Positions 32,901 through 38,351 of a stretch of DNA of 64,000 nt are shown one piece after another (the first letter of the stretch is position 1; every line of letters starts with the position of its first letter). The notes below the pieces were generated by a model, which saw nothing but the letters and a program-made list of their open reading frames with translations, did not search any database and was not told the origin of the DNA. The stretch spans positions 23,950,772 through 24,014,771 of the forward strand of contig NW_024040374.1 in the NCBI RefSeq assembly GCF_014851395.1, given 5' to 3'. Position numbers and translations under genes: made by a program. This DNA is from Micropterus salmoides. Lineage: Eukaryota; Chordata; Actinopteri; Centrarchiformes; Centrarchidae.

Positions 32901-33478
32901 TGCTTGATTCTTCTGCCGGACATTTGTCACCTTAATTGACTTTGCTGAGTGGAGTGTGTGATTTGGCACGTGTGTGTGCAGTTCTGTACAGTGCCATGGC
33001 TAGTATAGTGTGGCTAGTGCATTTTGATGGCGGGCCTCTTGCTTCAGTTGCCTTACATTAGTTTTTAATAGCCTTTTTTTTTCTATGTGCAGCTTCGGGA
33101 ACGCAGCTCTGGATGAGCGAAGTATCCTAGCACCACTCTATCAGTGCTGCATGTGAGTACCCACAAAATTATCAAAGTCCATCAAATCAAAGTTTTATGA
33201 TAATTTTTTTTACTATAATATGTCTCGCTTTTCCTTTCTCTGTCAGGGTTCGTGTGTCCACATGGAACAGGTTAAACCTGCTGAGAGGCGGAGCTCTGAG
33301 TTCAGCTATGCGGCAGGCTCTGGCATTCGACCCTATCCACCCGATCCTGGCTGAGACACACCTCACAGCCCTCGACAGGCGTCTGTCTGGAGTCATTGCA
33401 ACTGTCAAGCAGTGTATGGAGGCACAGGGCCCTGACAACACTCTAATAGAGGACCGAATGAATCTCCCACATCCCTAG
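3350..33478 (+). CDS. fam20b: fam20b: glycosaminoglycan xylosylkinase (whole gene, 8 coding exons)
   Basis: FAM20B is a Golgi type II membrane kinase that phosphorylates the 2-hydroxyl of xylose in the proteoglycan linkage region, licensing heparan and chondroitin sulfate extension. The eight exons join in frame to 1230 nt (409 aa), the length I recall for human FAM20B. A hydrophobic signal anchor covers about residues 7-25. Exon 2 encodes the VFKPKR nucleotide-binding region. Exon 5 holds the cysteine cluster NNTCFYGKCYYC. Exon 6 holds the catalytic GNADRHHYE with Asp289, and LLDNAK with the metal-binding Asp309. Intron phases in order are 0, 2, 2, 1, 2, 2, 2. No frameshift or stop is seen, so the gene looks functional. 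Most of its 30 kb is intron filled with transposons. The identification is from the family sequence; activity is inferred. Confidence 0.96.
3680..3927 (+). CDS. fam20b: fam20b coding exon 2
   Basis: The acceptor is TTAACAG. The exon encodes residues 44-126, including HTLQSPWEIA, REVYPEETPEL and the VFKPKR lysine region of the N-lobe. The donor is AGAG|GTCAGA, phase 2, splitting an arginine codon. Confidence 0.95.
4023..4109 (+). CDS. fam20b: fam20b coding exon 3
   Basis: The acceptor is CCTCAG, and the first base completes an arginine codon. It encodes YNRDYVVEGEPYAGYDR and on through HNAEVAAFHLD. The donor is ACAG|GTGTGT, phase 2. Intron 2 before it is only 95 bp. Confidence 0.95.
4216..4325 (+). 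CDS. fam20b: fam20b coding exon 4, followed by a GC donor
   Basis: It encodes ILGFRRAPLVVGRYVNLR and on to LLSTFLMQ plus the first base of a glycine codon. To keep the conserved GNNTCFYG join, the exon must end at CAGG with the intron starting GCAAGT. That is the usual consensus of the minor GC-AG class; no GT at this junction keeps the frame and the family residues. Confidence 0.9.
5224..5345. repeat. Fragment of a dispersed fish repeat
   Basis: The phrase TTTATTTATATAGCGCCAAA and its continuation resemble the 3' part of a LINE/SINE-like repeat common in fish genomes. This is from memory of the motif; the class is uncertain. Confidence 0.35.
5856..5912. repeat. (CA)n microsatellite
   Basis: An uninterrupted CA dinucleotide run of about 57 bp inside fam20b intron 4. 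The open frame crossing it is an artefact of the repeat. Confidence 0.97.
6215..6264. repeat. Imperfect hairpin with a third partial arm nearby
   Basis: TTTAATAG plus GACAATTCACAAT at 6215-6235 pairs with its reverse complement at 6242-6264, apart from two extra C residues. A similar arm (GTGAATTGTCCC) recurs near 6301, followed by the same TTAAATAGTATT context. It looks like part of a small MITE or a local duplication. Confidence 0.6.
7150..7960. repeat. Dispersed fish repeat (MITE-like), interrupted
   Basis: The left part (about 7150-7260: ACTTCTACTCCAC, CAGAGGGAAATA) and right part (about 7825-7945: ACTTTAGTACATTTT, GCAGGACTTTTACTT) resemble the two ends of an abundant teleost repeat rich in ACTTAAGTA-type words. 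A LINE 3' fragment lies between them. A related left end appears near 57130-57240. The class is remembered, not proven here. Confidence 0.4.
7355..7760 (+). mobile_element. LINE 3'-end fragment
   Basis: Conceptual translation from about 7365 gives DHITP, then LQILHWLPVKY and LLITYKTLNNLA. This matches the C-terminal region after the reverse transcriptase in CR1/L2/Rex-type LINE ORF2 proteins. Stops and frame changes follow. It ends near TTATTCTTATTATTA, a simple-repeat tail. 5' truncated and dead. Confidence 0.6.
8949..9005 (-). mobile_element. L2/SINE-type 3' tail fragment
   Basis: On the minus strand this reads as a decayed version of the tail at 14451-14494: a stem-loop region followed by GCTAAATAAATGTAATGTAA. 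Such tails are shared between UnaL2-type LINEs and the SINEs they mobilise, so either is possible. Confidence 0.5.
9597..10501. mobile_element. hAT-like non-autonomous DNA transposon with 6-bp target duplication
   Basis: The left end reads CAGTGTTTCCCA; the right end is the inverted counterpart, TGGGAAATACTG. Both are flanked directly by AGGCAC (9591-9596 and 10502-10507), a 6-bp target-site duplication. CAGTGTTTCCC termini are typical of a large fish hAT family. The 905-bp interior encodes no transposase. A region near 10436-10460 (GGGGGCATGCCCC) resembles the subterminal part of such elements. Confidence 0.7.
10613..11419. mobile_element. Harbinger-like non-autonomous DNA transposon
   Basis: The left terminus GGCCCGGATCAGACA and right terminus (reverse complement GGCCCAGATCAGACA) differ at one position. 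Both ends are flanked by TAA (10610-10612, 11420-11422). A 3-bp TWA duplication is characteristic of PIF/Harbinger. The 807-bp body has no recognisable transposase. Confidence 0.7.
11430..12531. mobile_element. DNA-transposon-like element with GGGGCC termini
   Basis: The left end GGGGCCGGACAGAAACTTCCTAA is matched imperfectly by the inverted right end, which in reverse complement starts GGGGCCATATTACATGGAGT and continues TCCTATC. The last ~105 bp recur at 19991-20097. I see no clear target duplication or transposase, so the superfamily is open. Confidence 0.5.
12730..14494 (+). mobile_element. L2-type LINE, 5'-truncated and mutated
   Basis: Frames on the + strand give reverse transcriptase landmarks in order: a TPLLKKPSLD thumb-proximal motif (about 12905), LLDLSAAFDTVNHRIL (13160), GVPQGSVLGPLLFSIY (13340) and the catalytic YADDTQLYL (13430). 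These are followed by the post-RT region (SRIDYCNALLAGLP) and an RWWNELTHAIR motif (14132). Stops and frameshifts separate the pieces, so no intact ORF2 remains. The element ends in a conserved hairpin and TGTAA-type repeats. Domain order and tail place it in the L2 group, close to eel UnaL2. Confidence 0.85.
14451..14494 (+). repeat. UnaL2-like 3' recognition hairpin and TGTAA tail
   Basis: GCTTT-GGATA-AAAGC forms a 5-bp stem with a GGATA loop at 14451-14465, followed by GTCTGCCAAATG and short TGTAA-type repeats. In UnaL2 this hairpin is known to be recognised by the element's reverse transcriptase to start target-primed reverse transcription. Confidence 0.75.
15154..15325 (+). CDS. fam20b: fam20b coding exon 5 (cysteine cluster)
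   Basis: The acceptor is CTCTTTAG. It encodes GNNTCFYGKCYYCRESE and then LWLPDVWPLQKHRHPW and GRTYREGKLA. The three closely spaced cysteines belong to the FAM20 disulfide framework. The donor is CCAG|GTGGGT, phase 2. Confidence 0.96.
16651..17735 (+). mobile_element. Tc1-like transposon, 3'-truncated
   Basis: It starts with CAGTGGGGCCAAAAAGTATT directly after a TA (16649-16650), the expected Tc1 target, and carries a Tc1-type left inverted repeat. The transposase gene follows. Similarity stops at AAGGTCCT (17735), before the third catalytic block and the right repeat, so the element has lost its 3' third. Confidence 0.88.
16961..17757 (+). pseudogene. Tc1-type transposase pseudogene
   Basis: The ATG opens MAKTKELSKDTREKIVDLQQ, a paired-like helix-turn-helix DNA-binding domain. 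A second helix-turn-helix (NLPRSGAPCKISSRG, TRRDLMNDLQ) and the first DDE block MWSDETKIELF follow. The frame is lost around 17435-17510: HGGGNLMLWGC reads in another frame, a stop follows, and QHDNDPKHTA (second catalytic Asp) resumes near 17662. The block with the third acidic residue is missing because the element is truncated. It cannot encode an active enzyme. Intact relatives are about 340 aa. Confidence 0.88.
18258..18600 (-). pseudogene. Tc1-type transposase fragment, central part
   Basis: The minus-strand translation gives RPHNRRPRVTTPAQDIN, ASRTAAATIGLHNQRISAQ, HACRPYRAIDLTAVRR and the block around the first catalytic Asp (FTDESRFSLY, with a frame break near 18400-18440). It is cut by internal deletion at about 18258, which removes the second Asp and third acidic residue. 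The upstream N-terminal piece lies beyond the hAT at 22761-22895. Confidence 0.75.
19190..19268. repeat. Terminal fragment of a fish DNA transposon
   Basis: The reverse complement starts CAGTGTTGGGCAGTAACG, then GTTACTGTAATATTACTTTT, a terminal repeat widespread in fish. Only one end is seen. Confidence 0.4.
19568..19823. repeat. Local duplication with period 238 bp
   Basis: GCAAATGTGTAAAAACAG occurs exactly at 19568-19585 and 19806-19823. The surroundings to about 19940 are full of words such as ACAAATGTGTA and TACACATTTGC in both orientations. It looks like a decayed tandem or palindromic repeat inside the hAT. Confidence 0.6.
19991..20097. repeat. Right-end copy of the GGGGCC-ended element
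   Basis: About 105 bp match the right end of the 11430-12531 element, including CTTAAGACTTAAGATAGGAAC and the terminal GGCCCC. Only the right terminus is present. Confidence 0.75.
20101..22075 (+). mobile_element. L2-type LINE, 5'-truncated and mutated
   Basis: The + strand gives ORF2 pieces: the EN-RT linker (PVKSNIVSHKLSCPWVDE, 20240), FQSGFFKKHSTETALLK (20980), VVLDLSSAFDTADHN (21080), CGVP (21250), a frameshift, then YADDIQLYCSF (21335) and LLNSEKTETLIISP (21450). A tail with GCACATTGTGATTTT and a TAAATAAA run ends it near 22075. Catalytic YADD is kept, but the frame is broken. It differs from the 12.7-kb and 27-kb families in sequence and tail. Confidence 0.82.
22076..22752. other. Right part of the hAT interior
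   Basis: No coding similarity is seen. The stretch runs from the LINE tail to the right hAT terminus. Its last ~35 bp (GTAATCGCAGCC, then TTAATCATCCAGCCCTA) are the subterminal region of the hAT. Confidence 0.4.
22761..22895 (-). pseudogene. Tc1-type transposase fragment, N-terminal part
   Basis: The minus-strand translation gives SERAVGMLTAGMSTRAVAREL, a Tc1 helix-turn-helix. The piece continues at 18600 once the hAT is ignored. Confidence 0.7.
23084..23162. repeat. DNA-transposon terminus remnant
   Basis: It ends TTAGTTTAGAGCCCTG; the reverse complement CAGGGCTCTAAACTAA is a hAT-type terminus seen widely in fish. A complementary GCTCCTAAG / CTTAGGAGC-like subterminal inverted repeat lies at its left. 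No partner end was found. Confidence 0.35.
23496..25697. mobile_element. Tc1-type MITE interrupted by a solo LTR
   Basis: The left terminus (CAT, then GCTCAAAAAATTTGAAT after the LTR) and right terminus (reverse complement CAGCTGCATCTCAAAAATTT) are flanked by TA (23494-23495, 25698-25699). The interior words ATGAAAGTTTCACTTTTTGA are typical of a fish Tc1-derived MITE. Without the LTR the element is about 230 bp. Confidence 0.65.
23499..25471. mobile_element. Solo LTR of an LTR retrotransposon or endogenous retrovirus
   Basis: This 1973-bp block starts TGTAG and ends CTACA, the inverted TG...CA ends of LTRs. It is flanked by a 4-bp duplication ACAT (23495-23498, 25472-25475). It contains a TATAAATA box at 23776-23783, a GC-rich block at about 24.0-24.55 kb and AATAAA-type signals near 24265. 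There are no internal gag or pol genes, so it is what remains after recombination between two LTRs. Open frames in the GC-rich block (up to 95 codons) match nothing I know. Confidence 0.75.
26842..27033 (+). CDS. fam20b: fam20b coding exon 6 (kinase active site)
   Basis: The acceptor is TGTCCAG. It encodes residues from the end of Arg249 to Lys312, with WEYDESYCEAVKK, LLDVIDTAIFDYLIGN, ADRHHYESFQDD and MLILLDNAK. Asp289 (26960-26962) and Asp309 fall at the numbers of the catalytic and metal-binding aspartates of human FAM20B. The donor is AGAG|GTTGGT, phase 2. Confidence 0.96.
27138..27200 (-). repeat. Dispersed fish repeat fragment
   Basis: TATAGCCCAATATCGCAAA plus CCTCAAGGGGCTTTA is the reverse complement of the end of a repeat also seen at 46284-46345. 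Its probable upstream part appears at 53740-53900. Confidence 0.5.
27440..30300 (-). mobile_element. Nearly full-length L2-type LINE, antisense to fam20b
   Basis: Read from 30300 down, it encodes in order: an APE-type endonuclease N-terminus (LTLLNVRSLAGKTF, LTETWLDQES, near 30080-29900), endonuclease core (YVALQLNSSS, VVIVGDFNIHVDN, near 29760-29590), the EN-RT linker, then RT motifs FQSGFRPHHSTETALVK, LDVSAAFDTVDHN and CGVPQGSILGPLLFNIY (near 28450-28150). The post-RT motif ITPVLRSLHWLP and VYKALNGLGPK follows (near 27620). Several frameshifts break ORF2, and the catalytic YADD reads YAYD. The same family reappears at 57776-64000. Confidence 0.88.
31640..32210 (-). mobile_element. Decayed LINE remnant
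   Basis: The minus strand gives LQGSALGPLPFILYLN (RT motif PQG..LGPLLF), then after a gap IPHVRTNVGRTGFRYCAPFK and ELQTALKLESYIPPGDYK, like the C-terminal end of fish LINE ORF2 proteins. The catalytic YADD region is missing and stops are frequent. Confidence 0.5.
32320..32400 (-). mobile_element. Possible LTR-retrotransposon integrase scrap
   Basis: The minus-strand peptide LKDSLFSDRDPRFVTKY resembles the second-Asp block of Ty3/gypsy integrases. It is very short, has no neighbouring integrase motifs and could be chance. Confidence 0.25.
33093..33152 (+). CDS. fam20b: fam20b coding exon 7
   Basis: The acceptor is TATGTGCAG. This 60-nt exon encodes the end of Ser313, FGNAALDERSILAPLYQCC and two bases of a methionine codon. 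The donor is CAT|GTGAGT, phase 2. Confidence 0.95.
33247..33478 (+). CDS. fam20b: fam20b coding exon 8 (C-terminus)
   Basis: The acceptor is CTGTCAG. It encodes VRVSTWNRLNLLRGGALS and on to VIATVKQCMEAQ and IEDRMNLPHP, then TAG at 33476. The C-terminal lobe and final cysteine are kept. Confidence 0.96.
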
Positions 33479-34320
33479 AAATACGGGACAGGAGAAAACA
33501 GGAACAGCCGGGACTCAACCTCCTGAGCCAGGGACAGAGGAGAGGGATATGGCAGGAGGTGACAGATCAAATGGAAGAGCCCTGGTGTTAAATCAAAAGA
33601 TGCATAGTGAGTAAATTGATCGACAGAGTGGATGAAAGACTGTGTACCGCCCACCCTTTTCTTGGTTGTCACTCCAATAAGACTGGAGTGATTCTCTAAA
33701 AGGAATCACTGGATTCAAAGTGTTGTCACCTTCAGCTATATAAACGTTTTCTCAGGACTGTTGTACACTATAGGACAGAATCTGCTGTAAGGACCCCTCC
33801 ATCTACTACTACTGGCTGTGATGACACTTTTGCCTTGTGCCAAATTCTCCCTCCCAGTGAAGCTTTCCCTTAGGAGTCAATTACGGAGGAAGAATCGGAG
33901 CTCGGAGAGACACTCAAAAAGAGCAGGAGGTGAAAATGAGCCACCGACGCCTCGATGAAAGACCCTGTGCAGCCATGTTTCAGGCTGGAGCTGGAGCTTA
34001 CAGTCCAAGAAACTGCAATGTAGATTCCTGTTGAACTGACAGGAAATTAAATCACTTTAGAACTGAAAATGTTTTTGTTCCCCCCCCCCCCCCCCCTTGA
34101 CCTGAAATTGAACTTTGGAGATCAGCCCTACCCCATCATTGTGTACATATTTGAAGAAATAGTGACATAGAATTATGGGACGAAAGAATATAAATTTGTG
34201 GATTACAATATTAAATAAACTTAAGGGTACGTGCGGGCGTGCGTAAGTGTGGGGGTGTGTATCTGTGTGTATGGAGGAGTGCCATATTGTGCCGTTAATA
34301 AACAAAGCTACTGACATGTC
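33479..34320 (+). other. fam20b: fam20b 3' UTR
   Basis: Non-coding sequence after the stop, with polyadenylation-type AATAAA at 34214-34219 and 34297-34302. A run of C (34080-34097) lies inside. The true end is not defined by sequence alone. Confidence 0.5.
34080..34097. repeat. Poly-C tract
   Basis: Eighteen consecutive C residues in the probable fam20b 3' UTR. Confidence 0.95.
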
Positions 34321-35684
34321 AGACTTGAAGTGAGGGGACACAAAGGTTGGGTGTGTGTATTCATCTTCAGCATTAAACTGAACTATTTAAATGTGGTTCT
34401 CTCTCAGTCATCTCTCCTTCATGTGTACAGAAGTAAAAAAGAACAAAGTCTGTTTTGAAATATGTGTTGGTGCTGCTAGTGCTACTAAAAAAAAACGATT
34501 TGGTTTGATGTGGTGCCGCCGTTCGTGTTGGGACTTTAGTCTTACTTTTTAGTCGCTCAGATGTTTTTTATTTTAGTCATATTTGTTCTGAGATGCATTA
34601 CCGGTCATATCTGGAACACACTGGGTATAGTTAACATTTAGTTTAAAATAAGTCATCTTTCACCGTCTCACTTTCTGTAAAATTTTGTTTTCACTTTTTC
34701 CAAAATTGTGTCGCTTCTCGGGCGATTATCTTAGTTCAAATTTGAGCCGACAGTAACTCTTGCTGGTCACATATTAGTCAGAGGTGTGATCACAAACGGC
34801 CATTCCCATGCCTCTGCGATTTGACTTCACGCCATTAGCTGAGATTGTTTCGAACTAATTGTGCGCACTGCAAGGTCTGTCTCACTGTCTGATTCCTGGC
34901 CTCAGCTTTGATTAGAGGTTTGTTTTCATGCCATCTAGAGACTCAAGCAGACACAGAACACATCACAAAAAAAAAAAGTTTTGACGCTGCCTTGGTTGAT
35001 TGAGGTGGGGAGGTGTTTTCAGTTGTGGTTAGCACACCTGTGAATGCATCAGCTGTTGTAAAGACAGCTATCTGTAACTGAACTGATAGCAGATGTGACA
35101 TTTCAGAACGCTATGTTGATTTTCAATTTTTCACTGTGGGCAAATTGTAAATTCGGGCAAACTATAATCATCAGTTTTGCATTTGACAAGTCTTTAACGT
35201 CGTGTTTGCACACTCAAGGTGCATGAGTTTATAAAAGGATGTGTGTGGGCTGCTGATGATTAACCAGATAGCACTTGTCTTCCACAAACTCAAACTTTCC
35301 TAACCCTTTTGCTCTTGATGTCTGTCAGCTGAAATTGAAGTACCCAGTTGTCCACAAAAACACACACACAAAAAAAAAACCACTCCTCATCCCTCTGACA
35401 ACTCAGTGTTACTTGAATGAATCTTTGTGACTGTGAACAGATCTAAGTGTTGTTACAGTACTTCTGGCGATGGATTTCCCCATTTGAGCGTGTGCTTCTG
35501 TTACAGATCATCTTTCACCACAGGAGCTTATCCTTATCATTTGACATTTACTTCATCTTGTTTGTTGACCCTGGCAGTGGTGGTATCGTGGCTACAGTGT
35601 ATACTATGAGTCTCTTATTCAATTGAGTTTTGTTGTTTGTGCTGCTCCCACAGAGGGGAAACTTAATTGTGAAACCACGTGGCA

Positions 35685-35728
35685 GACCCCCCCCTCCCCC
35701 CCCCCTTTCCCCCCCCCCTTTCCCCCAC
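35685..35728. repeat. C-rich low-complexity tract
   Basis: Three C runs are separated by short T interruptions. The proline-rich open frame over it is a composition artefact. Confidence 0.9.
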
Positions 35729-36907
35729 CTGCAGATGTTAATTCTTAGCTGCCTGCTGATCTTGCTGTCACATCCAGCCTCTCTGTGTTTGTGTGTGCAA
35801 CAAGCCAGATGATGTGAGGCACCTGTTCCGTTTAGGCTAAGCAGGTCTTTTTACTTAGGACACTTACCAAAACACTGAAACTTTGTTGAAAACCACAATA
35901 TATGTCATGTCGGGGCATGTCAGAACCAATACTGAATGTGCTTCTACACAGGGACAACACGGAGTTTCCTGATATCTTCATATTGTGTCTGTTTTTCTCT
36001 GTAGCTGCCATCATACATATATACATTTATCATTCTTCCATGTGACTATTTTCCACTCTCTTTGATCCTAGAATAATATGTTTTCTGAATTAACTCATTA
36101 CTACCTCAGTACCACAGACACTAGATGTCCCTCTAGGATAATTTGTGTGCATTATAGATACCATGAGGAATGGACAGAGTACCATTAAGCTTCTGTAGTT
36201 ACTGTAAACTCATCACTGAATGTGATGGTCCCTGCAGATGTCCCAACACCTATTATGGGAGTATCAAAACCTGTGTGTGGGAGGTAAAGATGAAGTATGG
36301 CATGATGACTTAAGTCTGTACAAGTACCAGAATTACACTATACATCACTCTCCTAAAGTGAGCCAGTGAGACTAATGAGATAAAGCTGCCACACCTTGAC
36401 TCACTGTGATAAGGGTGTCATGCAGCGCTTGGATTTTAAAGGGGAACTACACAGATTAAACACAAGCAATACACTGATTCAATGCTGATGGATGTTCAGT
36501 GTGTGCCAAATAGTTTTTATTTGTTTGCTACAGAATGAAATATAGAGAGCCTGTGTAAAATCTAGTTTCAATACCTTTAATATTTTAGTTGACATTATGT
36601 TATGTGGCGCTTGTTCTTGAAAGAATATGCTTTATTGCAGTGTTGGATGAAAAGTTGTTTTAAATAAATGTTTTTTCCCTTTATTCACCAATTAGTGCAT
36701 AAATATATAGACAATAGGGACATACTAACAAATCCAAAGGCAACAACATTTGATTTGATTTGATTCTCTTTGTTGCTACCATTTTCTGTTGGCAGCAGCT
36801 CTAAAACTCCCTAAATATTAAAATATATTGTGTTTGTGTAAACACAGAAGTCACTGTGCCTGGGTTTTACATTACAACTTAGATGTAACCTGTCAATTTG
36901 CGAGCTT

Positions 36908-37110
36908 TAAAGGTGCTGGTAGGGAGATTGTCTTTATTTCGGACTGAGCCTGGCTAGCTGTTTCCTCTTGCTTCCAGTCATTATGCTAAGCTAAGCTAAC
37001 AGACTGCTGGCTGTAGCTTCATATTGAGTGTACAGACATAAGAGTGGTATCGCTCTTCTCGTCTAACTCATGGCAAGAAAGCGAATAAGTATATTTCCCA
37101 AAATTTGCGT
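36908..37110. repeat. Dispersed fish repeat
   Basis: CCTGGCTAGCTGTTTCC, ATGCTAAGCTAAGCTAAC, GCTGGCTGTAGCTTCATAT and AAGCGAATAAG are words of a very common teleost interspersed repeat. Class not determined from this copy. Confidence 0.55.
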
Positions 37111-38198
37111 TTAATAAACTATAACTTGGGCTACGAGGAGGTGGGCGGTGTTAACTGAGAACATATGTGAGAAAAACTGGAAGAAGTTCTAAAGGAATGG
37201 AAAAGTTTGTTAATGGACCCATTACAAGACGCTTATTTGGAATCTTACATAACATGAATAAGCTGGTTTTCATGCTCTCTTTGGAGTTGTTTCACATGTA
37301 ATCCCTTAGGTTTTACTAGGGAATTTTCATGTGCTTCACACAATACACCACGAAAATGTTCCAAAACCACAGCTTTCCCCCAGACCTAACATGTTTTGAC
37401 ATATTCAATTTCACATTTTGCCGCAGGTAGGATATTATGGCAAGAAACTGATGCGCAATTTAGTGAGATGCTGTTAAATGTTTTCTCTTTATGATTAACT
37501 ACCCTGTGTTTCCAGGTTCTTTGTCCTTTGCCTACTAATGTGGCCTATGCAGTTGTTAGGGCTATCAAACTAAAGACAAGAATGTTTAAAGTTAATTTAT
37601 CTTAACAAGGTAACAAAACTTAATTAGTAAGTTACTTAATAAGGTGGTGAAAGTATAACAGTGAGCCGCTGTGAAGACACTCAAAACTTGACTGTCTTGT
37701 TGAATCAAATAAACCAGGCTGATTCATTATTTAACTGAATCTATTACAGTGCGACTACAGTCGACGAATATCATATAATATAGCCTGATAAGTTCTGTCT
37801 TTGGTTTCCTAGAAACAAGTTGTGGCCCAACTTCAGCGGGTTCACATCTCACACTGCACCCCCATATGAAAATTATGGGAACATGGACGTGATTGAAGCG
37901 TGATGTGGGAGGTTTCAAGCCACTCTGTTTGTGTACCAGCACCGCAGTGAGTCGCGCAGAAGAGCATCGTGTTAACCAATCAGCTCCCGGTGCGCTGGTT
38001 TCACTCCTGCTTATCCCACACGCTGTGCGCGTGCGCGTGTAGCCGTGTGTGTGTCGCACGGGCGCGCTGCAACCCCCCCACCCACACACAGTCAAAGAGT
38101 AGATCACGAGCGGCTTCTTTCCAGTCACTCCCCTCCTCTCACCTTGCCCACTCGCGTTAAAAGCCTCACTGAGATCCCGCAGGGCGCTCAGAGCACTG

Positions 38199-38351
38199 AT
38201 GGACCGGAGGAGGATGGATGCTGACAGATGCTGCGTGAGACAACGAGGCAAGCGCTCGAGGAAGCTCGCGCTGGTCGTCGCCGTGCAGAACGTGCTGGTG
38301 GCTGCGTGCCTGGTGGTCACGCTTTACGTTTACTTTGACGTTCATGGGCGG
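38199..38351 (+). CDS. tnfsf4: tnfsf4-like exon 1 (cytoplasmic tail and membrane anchor)
   Basis: It encodes residues 1-51. The start context is weak at -3 (C) with G at +4. Basic residues RQRGKRSRK precede LALVVAVQNVLVAACLVV, setting type II topology. The donor is CGG|GTGAGTAAG, phase 0. Confidence 0.78.

Larger units (their letters stand above)
27034..33092 (+). other. fam20b: fam20b intron 6 (6.1 kb)
   Basis: It is dominated by an antisense LINE (27440-30300) and a decayed LINE/LTR stretch (31.6-32.4 kb). From 30.3 to 31.6 kb there are small repeat scraps, including a hAT-type end (GTGGGAAACACTG ending 30919), and no host exon. It ends CTATGTGCAG. Confidence 0.85.
34321..38198. other. Intergenic DNA between fam20b and the first TNF-ligand gene
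   Basis: No gene is seen. It contains C-rich tracts and one dispersed fish repeat near 37 kb. From about 37.95 kb it becomes CpG-richer (GCGCGTGCGCGTG at about 38030), probably the promoter of the next gene, with no clear TATA box. Confidence 0.6.

Noticed and set aside
37727..38320. 197-codon antisense open frame over the tnfsf4-like promoter and exon 1
   Set aside because: It is created by the CpG-rich promoter and the complement of the real exon; no motif or splice evidence.
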